The notes under the pieces were generated by a model. The model searched no databases, was not told the DNA's origin, and saw only the letters and a program-made list of their open reading frames with translations. Made by a program: the position numbers and the translations under genes. Source: Circinella minor (Eukaryota > Mucoromycota > Mucoromycetes > Mucorales > Lichtheimiaceae). From it: a stretch of DNA of 36,196 nt. The stretch spans positions 1-36,196 of the forward strand of contig JAEPRB010000333.1 in NCBI GenBank assembly GCA_016758965.1, read 5' to 3'. Within the stretch, counting starts at the first letter, position 1. Every line of letters begins with the position of its first letter. Shown here one piece after another: positions 26,599 through 36,196 of this stretch.

Positions 26599-29310
26599 AA
26601 AAAAACATCCTTTTCCATATGCACCCCTTTCTTCATCTTCCGTTTCCTTTAACTAATTCATTATACTTCCCTCTTTTCCTCCTACTCAAAATTACCCCTG
26701 TCACCTCTTTTGTGTTGGAATATTTAATGTAAAATCGAACTTTAATGGTGAATATATTTCGTCTCGATATTGAAAAATACCATCTGATAACTTGTGGTTA
26801 TTTTAGTATCATATTATTATTATTGGTATATATGTATATGTGCGTGTGTGTGTAGGAGACCAATAAAAAGAAATGTCTATGACGAGATCCTATAGTATTT
26901 ATTTTTTGGCCACGTTAAAAGTTATATTTTTTTTTAAGAACCACATATTGCGATTTTCTGATGATTAATATAATCTCAAGCCAATATATATACTTTCTGT
27001 ACATATTTACCCATCAAGTAATAAATTTTAAAATTTGCATGATTTTTTTTTTTTTGACGTTTGATCTACAAAAAATAAAAACTTTTAGAGTTATCAGAAT
27101 ATGATCCCATTTACTTCTTGTGTGACAAACGGCATGGTCGGAGCAAAATTTTTCTATATTGGGTAAACTCAAATGATGCATACAAATTTAATTGACAAGA
27201 TATAGTAGGGCTACGCTAAATTCACAAGCCTTGTTTCTGAATGTTTATATACAAATATCTGAAAGAAGCTCTCCGCAAATATACAATTTGAAATATTATA
27301 TATTTCTTTTATTGGAACTGTCTTTTAGTAGTCCAAAAAAATAGAAAGAGCTTATCTTGTGTTCACAGAACCCAACATGAATTATTTGAACTAGGTTAAG
27401 CTCAGGCTATCTGTTGTATAGCGCACCATTTTTCCACTTACTAGAATAACATTAACTCTACTTATTACTGCTTACGTATATAAAAGAAGAAAGGGAGAAC
27501 AAATAGCAAGAACTAATTATAGGGTATATACTAATATTTATACTTATTGTACTATTGTTTTTATTCAAAAAATGGTGTATGTTATTAATTTAAGCTTTCT
27601 AAATATTTAAAAAGAGCTTCCTAGAATTCTATCTCAAAAACTCGGTACCCTTGTTATTACTACTATTGGTAACACAATTGAAACCCGATCTTGTTTCTAT
27701 GAACAAATGTCTATATTTAAAAAGAATAATAATAAAGAGCCAGAATATTACTCTTTTATGCAATAATAATAGTGATACATATAATTATATGTACATAATT
27801 GTCTTTTATTTCATGTCTATTATTGCATATCTACAAACAGATATGCACAACTGTATTATAATGACGATATATATATATGTACACGTATATAAACACACGG
27901 GGTCTGTTCAAGATAGATAATCCAGTAATAACGATAAAAAGTTGTTTATTATATCGTTTAGCAGCTTTACTTTTTTTTCGCTTAATTTGACAAAAAACTG
28001 CTGTTCTAATTAGTTAGCTGTTGTACTTTACATTTGTGTCGAGTCAATGTCTTTTTATTATTAGCATTATTACTATTATCAAGCCGTCAAGTACTATAAA
28101 CGTTTAGACAACTAGTAGATTATTGTTTTTTTACGAGTTGTAACTGATTTAAACGGGAGAAGTGGCAGCTTCTTTTCCGGCTTATAATTTAAAAACGTTC
28201 CATTTTTGCCTGTCATGAGAATCAAAAAAAGAGCTACAAAATAAGTAAAAGTCGTTACACTTCATAGATAATTAATTTCATTCAGCGAAAGAGAAAAAGA
28301 TCGGATATACATTTTGCTAGAAAAAAAAAAAGCTACTAAGCAGGCTTCATGGGAAAAAAAACAGTATATATAGGACAAAACACTTTAATAAGAACGAGGA
28401 TTTCTATAAGAGACAAAAAACTGGTAAACACAAAATTTGTTTCTAACTCATGATAACTATTATTTATGCAAGATATGGAACAATTTTTTTATTTAATCTC
28501 TAGAGTAATCTATATAATTCACCCGCAACATACACATGCACACATACACATACGTTCGTTTTCCTTTACTCTGTATGTTTTTTTTCTAGTTCATGAAACA
28601 ATCATCATGTATAAAATAATAATCGTTAGGACGTTAAACTTTAGTGGAAATAAAAAAAAAGTTAGTACATGCTGAGCCTGTATATTTTTACATGTGGACA
28701 GTGTCTAACAATCTATTGGCTAAATGAAAAGCATTTTTCTAATTTATGGGTGTAAAAAAAAAAGATTTTATTTCTATGATATCTAATTTGATTTTTTACT
28801 ATTATTCAAGACTATTATTTATAATAAGGCGTAAAACAAAACAAAAAAAAAAGTGATAACGTTTTAGAGATATTTTGTTGACTGGTGCGCGAAAGAAAAT
28901 GTGGACGGGTGATTAATTACCACGAATTATGGAAACATAAACTGGATTGTGCATTTGATAATTAATAATATATCAGCAAGAAAAAAAGAAAAGTGAAAAA
29001 CGACAAGAATTTTTTTATGTAAAAAATGATTTTGACTTTTATATGTAAATCATAAAATGTAATCGATGAGTGGCAGGGAACCATATATGGAGAAAAAATT
29101 GGCATGTACAAATTGGAAAGATATGACTGGGTATAATAATAGAGAGCTAATAGTTATAAGAAAGAATGAACACATATATAAAAAAAAATAAAGAGAGCTG
29201 CTTTCACATATGGACAAGGAAAAAGAAAGAGACAGATGTTGAATAATAAAACGAGAGAGTGCGAATGAAAGATATTTAAGATACTAAAAGAAAGAAAAAA
29301 GATTATTATA
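26599..29310. other. Convergent intergenic region, no gene recognised
   Basis: About 2.7 kb of AT-rich DNA between the 3' ends of the coiled-coil and bHLH genes. Open frames such as 27651-27920 and 28466-28675 are Ile/Tyr/Leu-rich translation of AT-rich DNA. A GT-rich microsatellite-like patch lies near 26826-26855. No RNA gene or element is seen. Confidence 0.6.
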
Positions 29311-31280
29311 TTAACACAAAATATTATTAAGGCTCATATGCTTTGTTTGGTGTGGCTCTGTTGTTGGCCTTGGTGTTAATGTAGGTGTAGGTAATGATGA
29401 AGGTGAAGATTGTTGCTGTTGCTGATCTTCATTCCAAGAATTTGTTGGTGAAAAAACTGGTGAAGTTGTTGGACTACTAATAACACTACCATTACTACCT
29501 CGCGGTTGATACATGGGTGATGGAAGTGTTGTATTAGTTGATGTCCACTCTTGTTGTTGTAATGATAACGGCGAAGGTATTGGTGTTGCAACCATTTTAT
29601 TGCCTGTAAATGATGTACCAGCCTTAATAACATCAATTGGCTTAATACCTCTTTGATCGTCAAACCCAGTAGATAATGGATTATCTTTTTGTGTTGACTC
29701 TTCGTCTTGTTGTGATTGCGATTGTGGTTGTTGACTTAAGTATATTACTATAAATATATATAAAGAACAGTGGTCGAGTGTAAGTGAGAAGAATATATAT
29801 AATATATATGTGAGAGAGAGCAAAATGGACGAAGGAAAGAGAAAAGAAAAGCAAACAGATCAATAACAAAAAGTATAAGTAGCTTCTTGCTATAGTTGAA
29901 TGTGTGCACATATGTTTTTTGAAGGGAAAAACAGAATATATACTCTTCTCACTTACCCTCTTCGTCTGGGCTTACTCGACCATCACCTTGTTGCTGCTTA
30001 TTGTGTTGTTGTTGTTGCTGTTGTTGTTGTTCTGGTGATGCATTGACACTGCTACTACTTCCATCATCAGTACTATTCCGTCGTCGTGTTTGTTGTTCGT
30101 TATTATTATTAGTACTTTCAGTAGGTGATTTACTGTTATTATTACTGTTATGTGTGCTTCCGTTACTACTACTATTATTATTATTATTATTAACTGAAAA
30201 CTGAGTCGTAAAAGCCTCCACTTCTTTAGGAACCATCGATCTCGGTACTTTGGCCATTTTTAAATCGACGTGAATACGGTCTTCACCATCTAATCGTGCA
30301 ACAACGTCTTTAAGATAGGTGATATAATCAATCGCGCTTTGCAAGACAGTCATTTTATGCAAATGTTCTTGATTCGCACATGATGGTATAAGCTGTCGTA
30401 ATTGTAAGATTTTATCATTAATTCTTTCTCGTCGACGTCGTTCGATAGCGCTGTGAGATAATTTTCGAGCTTGTTCACGTTGATCTGCAGTACTTGTAAT
30501 CGAATTGTCGCGTCCAACACTACTTGTTGCTGTTAAGGACGGTGATACAGATGGAGCTGCAGCAATAGGAAGTGCGAAAGGATGGTAAACATGATGGTAA
30601 TCAGCTGTATTGGTCGTATTAGGATGAAGCTGTGGAGACGTAAAAGTGGATCCTCCTCCACCAGCGGTTATCGGTGTCGTTGTTAATGTTGCTGTAGATT
30701 CATTGATTATTGAAGATGAATTTGATGAAGATGAACTTGTTGATGACGAGAGCGTTTCTACTGTCCCTGGTGTTGATACAGATATAGCACCTGCCGTTGA
30801 CGCCGCTGCTAACTTTGGTAAAATGCGCGTCGCATTACTACCACTTCGTGGACGGGAAACAGATGTGGGAAGCGGAGACTGAGGTGCGATCGGCGGTTGA
30901 GGAGGAGACCCAACTGGTAAATAGAATGGACCAGCGTGGTACAAAGGATGGTAATAAGGTGACTGAACTACAGCCAAATGATGGGGGTGATGTGGAGGAT
31001 AAGACAATAATGGTGGAGGTAAAGCCATCATTGTAGGTTGTGGTTGTGGCGTTGTAACACTACTTGAAGGGGTAGTAACAATAGTTTCTTCTTGTTGTCT
31101 CCCTCGTTTACTGGCTGGTTCTTCAATATCATCAACATGATTAGGTTGTTGTAACGGAGATGACGTGTTACTAGTAGAAGAGTCCCCTATTTCTGCTAAG
31201 GACGGGTTTCGTCGTTTCTTAGGGGGGACTGTAGAAGAGGATGTATTATTATTTACAGCCTTGCGCGTATTCGAAGACAT
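29311..31280 (-). CDS. bHLH transcription factor
   Basis: Nuclear DNA-binding protein. Exons 29957-31280 and 29311-29747 (minus strand) give 586 residues. The bHLH domain is at about 270-325. The basic region SHSAIERRRRERINDK has H276, E280 and R284 in the H-x3-E-x3-R pattern predicted to read CACGTG E-boxes. Helix 1 is KILQLRQLIP, the loop SCANQEHLHK, and helix 2 TVLQSAIDYITYLKDVV. Lys/Arg clusters (PPKKRRNPS) near the N-terminus may be a nuclear signal. The flanks are low-complexity Ser/Thr/Pro, Asn and Gln tracts typical of activation regions. The exon 2 acceptor was set after TTTATAG because this puts the Ser/Pro/Gln-rich tail, ending MSLNNILC, in frame. An AG 13 nt further in would shift the frame. 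It is not close enough to a characterised member to be named. Confidence 0.88.
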
Positions 31281-31564
31281 GAGAGACTAGAACGATTTAT
31301 GTAAAAGAATATTTGACAGTACGATAAACAAAAGAAAAAGGAAAGAAAAAGAGAGATGAAAATAAAAAAGAGGTGAGAGAAAACACAGAAAAAAGTAAAA
31401 GGTTGAATAAGTCTAAAAAAATAACTCGAGGGGAGAAGTGGTGGTGGGGGGTATAGAGAAGAGAGAAAGTGGGGGAGGAAGTAAGAAAGGTAAGAAATAT
31501 AAAATAACCCGCCTTCAAGGAACGGTCAGTGCTTAACTTGCCAATCGTGAGTAGGATGTCTCGG

Positions 31565-31570
31565 CACGTG
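31565..31570. promoter_or_regulatory. CACGTG E-box upstream of the bHLH gene
   Basis: A perfect palindromic E-box 285 bp before the bHLH start codon, with an ATTGG (inverted CCAAT) at 31579-31583, in a locally less AT-rich stretch. Since the encoded protein should bind CACGTG, autoregulation is a reasonable inference. Confidence 0.45.
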
Positions 31571-31959
31571 TAGCTCTGATTGGACTCATTCCGATGGAAA
31601 AAGAAACATTTGCAACCACATTTTGCTCCCTTTATCATTTTGTCCTTTGGGTTTACTCCCCCCATCCCTTTAATTCACACATCTCTTTTTCTTCTCCTGT
31701 CTCTATCTGTATATCTATCTTTATGATTATCTTATAAGTTACAATACATATTAATAATGTATTAGCTATTACCTTTATATGTATGTGTATTTCCATTTGA
31801 GCAAATCATAATTCGCCCATGATCCCACTCACACTCATCGGACAGGGTCCGAAAAAGGAGATCATGCTTACTCCAAACGAGCCAATGCTCACTTAATTTG
31901 CTGCCCACGCCCTCTCACGCTGCCTGTTATTTCAAGTTATACCTTAAATTTTGTGCCAT

Positions 31960-31965
31960 CACGTG
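31960..31965. promoter_or_regulatory. Second CACGTG E-box upstream of the bHLH gene
   Basis: CACGTG within the near-palindrome TCACGTGTGA, 680 bp before the bHLH start codon. Same reasoning as the proximal site, with weaker positional support. Confidence 0.35.
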
Positions 31966-34231
31966 TGACTTAAAAGAAAACCTACTTTGATCTACGTTGC
32001 ATTGAAAGTGATATTATTATAACATTTTTCTTTGCACTACCAACAAGCTCTTTTGTTTTATTCCATTGGTGACAAAAATAATAATAATAGAGAAAATTAT
32101 TATTTTTTTCCTTCTCCCCGCTTCTGCCCTTTTATTTTTTTTTTATTTTTACAAAACCCGTAAATGGAATCATCTCGTGTGTATTGTCACAATAACCCAT
32201 CTGCCTTAAATTACCGACGATGATTCGCTGAAATATATGATCATGTGCTGCACTAGAAAAAGAAGAACTTTTCCAGCCAATTTTTTTTGTTTTTTGATGT
32301 CAAACATTAAAAAAATAGTGCTCTTAAGCCAATTCTTTTGTGCACGCACTGAATTCTGTGTGACATTCATACTATTGACTTTTTCTTTTTGTTATTAATG
32401 CTACATCACTAAAAAAAAAAAAAAAAAAAGGGAGCAATGTTCTGAACAAATGAATAAAGTCCTTTTTTTCAAGTCAATCAAAAAGATGGCAAATCTCGAT
32501 GTAAGAGCTGTCAGCTGTTGGCATGTAAGTAAACGATTGAGTTAAACAAAAAGAGGCTTCTGTCATTCTACTATCGTTTTGTTTTAGAAAATAGTATTTG
32601 GTATTGTCAAAAATTAACTATTTTCATTTAAAAATTTGGAACGAAAAAATCATATTGATGATATACTTTATTGTGAGCTACATTTTTATATTTTAGGGCA
32701 GACCAAGATGTGAAGGGGCTATATTAGAGAAGAGAAATATATAAACTTTGGTGTTTCAATAAGTCAAAATAGAGTCAAGCCTTGCATACCATTTTTATAT
32801 TATTTCAGTATGTGTGAAATTTGAGCACATACAGTAATCATAGCAGTCGAGATTATACATATGAATACTCTACTATTCTATTACTATTATTACTATTAGT
32901 ACTATTACTTTTTAGTGTACAAATATTTACATATTCCAGGTCACCCTTACTTAAAAAATCAACTTTTGTGTTTGTGTGTGATCTCCAGTTTCGTCAAAAT
33001 GGATTTTTCCAATCACAAGGATCGAAGAAATCTGCCAAACCCTCAAATGACCATAATGTTGTCTTTATAATTATATAATTGCCAAGAAATATATTTTCAC
33101 ATATGCAACGCCTCTTTCTAGCAAGTCTGTAATAATGCATATACTTTATAAAACTCAACCCTTTTTTAAAGAGATTCGGTACAACTTGCTTATATCTATA
33201 TAATAGACTGCTCAACATGTGTCCCATTCATCACAAATTCTGCAAGTATCTGCTTTCCGAAATAAATAAATAAAAAAAAAGTAATAAATACAAAATAATG
33301 TACGTAACCGAGAAAATAGTCTGCAGTAGAATATTATACATCAAAGCTTACCTGTTATATTTTAAAATGACGATCAGCATTAATTTATCATTCCTATGCA
33401 TATACTGGCTAGGAAATAGAAAACCATATGTCAACATGTGACCTTCTATCTTTGTAGAGTGCACATGGTATTATATCTATTATTATTTTGTTTCTGTTGT
33501 ATGAGGAGTGTATGTACTATTCTGTGCAGCTGCCGACGGATGTAATAAAAATTAAGTTACAATACATGCCTGCATGGAAAATCAATAAAAGAGAAAAAAT
33601 TACAGTGGAATGATAATAAGGGTTCTGGTCATACCATAAAAGCGTTCAGGGTTAGCATTTATTTACTTATTACATAAATCTAAGTATAACAATTTTGAAA
33701 ATTTTGACTGTTGATTATCATAAAAAAAAAAGGGCTCAAAGTATTATTTGGTTAGGTCTCCGATACAATAATAAATAATTATGCAAATGTAACTTTATTA
33801 TATCAACTTCATTGAATCAACGGAACAAATAGCCGAAATGAGGGAGAACATGGTCTTGTGATATAAACATTGAACAAGTAAAAAATAGAAATTTTCAATG
33901 ACTATTCTTATTATTATTATTATTATCATACTTGTTGACACTCTCATTGCCTTGGTCCAGATTTTACAAAATAAGCCAAATTTTTTTGTTGACTATCGCA
34001 CTCAAGTGCATCATTAATCTTTCTTCATCTTCTGCATATTACTGATTGGGACGCTCTTATTTTTATTCTTTTGACAGATAAAACATATACAATGCTTAAA
34101 ATCTATGCCAATAAAGGAATATCAATGAAAGAATTTTTGGTTACAAATGCCAGCTATCGTCACTTTGCAGACTGAACTATAATAAGTTTTCTACTTTTAT
34201 ACTCACACTTTCTTTACTCTATTACCAAACA

Positions 34232-34772
34232 ATGCCTCCTAAAAATAAAGTTTTAGAATATATTCATGAAAAACCAGTTTCCAAGAAAAATTGTTGTAAT
34301 GTTACCAGACCAAGGAGTAACAGTAATAAAAAATGGGTTATTGAGTAAGCAAACTATATAAATATGAATAATGGAGGATATTATACATATATACGTTGTA
34401 GTTAAATTTATTTTGTATTTGAATACAGTATTTTTTCCTTCTTATATATGGGCGAATCAGAAAATCATCTTGAAGAATCTTATTTTTCTTTTTATAGTTA
34501 ATATAACTATTGTTACCTACCAAAGTTACAGAGACATACCGTTTCGTCACCACGATTTACTATAATATACTCTATACACATATGTATAACTATAAGATCC
34601 TTACATTAAAAATTTATAATGATATACAGCAAGTGCCGATGTTGAAATTAAAAAAAATCAAGACATCTTTTTGTTTAATCCCTTGAATGCATACTTCAGA
34701 TCAATGATCAATGATCAATACCATTATTTACCACAACAGGATTATAGTGCTTCTTTACTGCCGATGATCTGA
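34232..34772 (+). CDS. Possible tiny intron-containing gene or gene remnant
   Basis: Two coding-like blocks. The first starts at ATG 34232 after a TATA-like, C/T-rich leader and reads MPPKNKVLEYIHEKPVSKKN, then CCNVTRPRSNSNKKWVIE to TAA at 34346-34348. A GTAAGC donor overlaps that stop. The last block follows an ACAG acceptor at 34626-34629 and is open for 47 codons to TGA 34772 (SADVEIKKNQDIFLFNPLNA and on to PQQDYSASLLPMI). A direct join is out of phase, so a middle exon or decay must be assumed; a stretch at 34431-34493 could be one. The Cys pair in block 1 faintly recalls BED-finger proteins, but this is too short to call. Function unknown. Confidence 0.3.
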
Positions 34773-35057
34773 ATACTATATATATTTAGTTATGACTACA
34801 TAAGAGTCAGCACTAAGCATCTATTTGCTACTTATAGATCACCAAAAAAAAAAAAAAAAAGGCTCAATCTTAGTTTTGCTGCTTTTTTGTCTACTACCAA
34901 TACCATCCAATTATACTATAAAATCCCTGCACAACTTTGATCAAAAAGTAAAGTACTACACCGTGAAAGATACTTCATCAAATTGCTGATGGCTAAATCT
35001 TATAATCTCACATAATCAAGATATTAAATATAATTGGTACAAATAGAAGCCAAACGG

Positions 35058-35389
35058 ACAATGCTCATTGAGCAACATTTAATATCCTGAACCTTATAAG
35101 TTATCAAAACTTACAAGGTGTTTTTTTAATTAATTTTTTGAAAGAAAAAAAAATTATTGAATCTGACAGCCTGATTTTTAATGAAGGTTTTTGCAGAAGA
35201 TTCAACAAATAAATTTATTAAACCTATTATATCAAACTATAATGATATAAAAATAAATATTAATTGATTATATATTATTAATTGTCAAAAAAAAAAAAAA
35301 AATTTTAAAACTAATATTGTTATATTATATTTTTATTTATTTTTAATTTCTAATATTTATTATTCTCAACATTGCTCATTGAGGGTTGT
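35058..35389. mobile_element. Possible 332-bp AT-rich inverted-repeat (MITE-like) element
   Basis: The left end ACAATGCTCATTGAGCAACA and the reverse complement of the right end, ACAACCCTCAATGAGCAATG, agree at most positions over the first 20 bases, and similarity fades into AT-rich DNA. The interior is extremely AT-rich and non-coding. The left end itself contains the small palindrome TGCTCATTGAGCA. No target-site duplication is evident, so this is tentative. Confidence 0.35.
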
Positions 35390-35989
35390 TATAATATCAT
35401 GTTTTGCCTGTCTGGCCTAGCATGCTGTAGCTTATATCAGTCGTTGATATCCCTACGGTGCTGTTAACCATTAACTGCCACTCTAAAGATAAACATTTAA
35501 TGTTCATCACTCTGATATTTAGTATTGCCATAGTAACCGAGCATTCATCTTTATATTTGAATGGTAAGTTATTGTTTACTGAAATTCTTATTATTTTATA
35601 CTTATTCTAAACATTTATTTGGTAATAAGTCAATTCAAAGATACAATTTATTTAGTCAGTTCTCATTGTCAATATGTCAAAAATAAGAGTTTTTCTTCAT
35701 ATTATTCTTTAAATATAGATTATAATATAATAATATATTATATATGACACTACTGTCAATTGCAGATAGTTTAAAAACATATTTACATTACCTTTCTATC
35801 ATTGATTTTTTTAAAACAAGCACGTGTTGATGTTTTTTTTTACTGGCTAGTAGTTCTTCTTTCTTTGCATTATTATTATTATATTATTATATATGTAAAT
35901 CATTAATAACAAAAAAACATCATAATATTTTTTGTGTAACCTATAAATCAAAATGCAAAAAAAATCCACCATTTAAAGAAGTTATGTTG

Positions 35990-36073
35990 TCCGATCAACC
36001 TGATTCGAACAGGTGACCTAGAGATAAGCTGTTGCACTACAGTCTCCCGCTCTACCAACTGAGCTATGATCGG
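35990..36073 (-). tRNA. tRNA-Tyr (anticodon GUA) with 11-nt intron
   Basis: Read on the minus strand, a 7-bp acceptor stem (CCGATCA with TGATCGG) is followed by D arm GCTC-AGTTGGTA-GAGC, anticodon stem GGAGA/TCTCT, loop CTGTAGA, variable AGGTC, and T arm ACCTG-TTCGAAT-CAGGT with discriminator A. Removing an 11-nt intron (36026-36036, TGCAACAGCTT), placed one base after the anticodon as in eukaryotic nuclear tRNA-Tyr, leaves a 73-nt tRNA. The anticodon is at 36038-36040. A T run lies downstream near 35957-35964 and could terminate Pol III. CCA is not encoded. Confidence 0.95.
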
Positions 36074-36196
36074 GGAGATGTCTATCGAGTATCGCGCGCG
36101 GCAAATCACCCCTCCTTTTATACTTTTTTCATCAAAAAATTTGGTCCAGACCATCAAAAACACGACCCTTATTTTTTCCTTTTTTAGACACCAAAC

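Larger units (their letters stand above)
31281..35989. other. AT-rich region between bHLH gene and tRNA
   Basis: The first 700 bp is the likely bHLH promoter and leader (GA-rich near 31320-31500, with two E-boxes). Beyond about 32000 the DNA is AT-rich with poly-A tracts (about 32411-32429, 34843-34860) and TTA/ATT repeats. A short frame at 32999-33068 (MDFSNHKDRRNLPNPQMTIM) is not supported by other signals. A possible tiny gene (34232-34772) and an inverted-repeat element (35058-35389) are listed separately. Confidence 0.55.

Noticed and set aside
30001..30204. Plus-strand frame rich in Cys and Leu
   Set aside because: Antisense of CAA/CAG and AAT codon repeats encoding the poly-Gln and poly-Asn tracts of the bHLH protein.
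31297..31665. 122-codon minus-strand open frame directly upstream of the bHLH start
   Set aside because: Composition is Phe/Leu/Ser from a GA/CT-rich promoter tract, it ends before the bHLH frame, and it resembles no family; more likely promoter and leader.

Overview
The window looks like nuclear DNA of an early-diverging filamentous fungus, most likely Mucoromycota (Mucorales-like). The reasons are AT-rich intergenic DNA full of homopolymers and TTA/AT microsatellites, genes cut by many short GT...AG introns, a fungal lysine (alpha-aminoadipate) pathway gene, a fungal GOLD-PH-ORD oxysterol-binding protein, and a tRNA-Tyr with a short intron. No bacterial, plasmid, CRISPR or virus-like gene set is visible. 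The species is inferred, not proven.

Layout, left to right: a seven-exon aspartate aminotransferase on the minus strand (688-2715); about 5 kb of AT-rich DNA with one decayed coding relic (4561-5060); a four-exon penta-EF-hand protein (7678-8830, plus); an intergenic stretch with an anomalous GC-richer island (9738-9930); a nine-exon Osh3-type oxysterol-binding protein (10515-14357, plus). Convergent to it are homoisocitrate dehydrogenase (14860-16691, minus, with an 8-nt micro-exon) and, in tandem behind that, an Acinus-like SAP-RRM splicing factor (17188-18929, minus). Then comes an accessory region: two 191-bp direct repeats (19389-19804) and a multi-exon pseudogene with several frameshifts (20747-22862). 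A two-exon coiled-coil orphan (24735-26598, plus) and a two-exon bHLH transcription factor (29311-31280, minus) follow. The last 5 kb is AT-rich, with a possible tiny gene (34232-34772), a possible short inverted-repeat element (35058-35389) and tRNA-Tyr(GUA) (35990-36073, minus).

The genes do not form a pathway cluster. They cover amino-acid metabolism (transaminase, lysine biosynthesis), lipid transfer at ER contact sites (Osh3-like with a FFAT-like motif), calcium sensing (PEF protein), mRNA processing (Acinus) and transcription (bHLH). Exon models were built by hand from GT/AG sites. For every main gene the summed exon length is divisible by three and the joined frame has no internal stop.

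I found no convincing new multi-gene system. The items most worth a second look are the 225-bp-period duplication at 19.4-19.8 kb, the island at 9.8 kb, the altered lipid-binding fingerprint of the Osh3 homologue, and the 8-nt exon.
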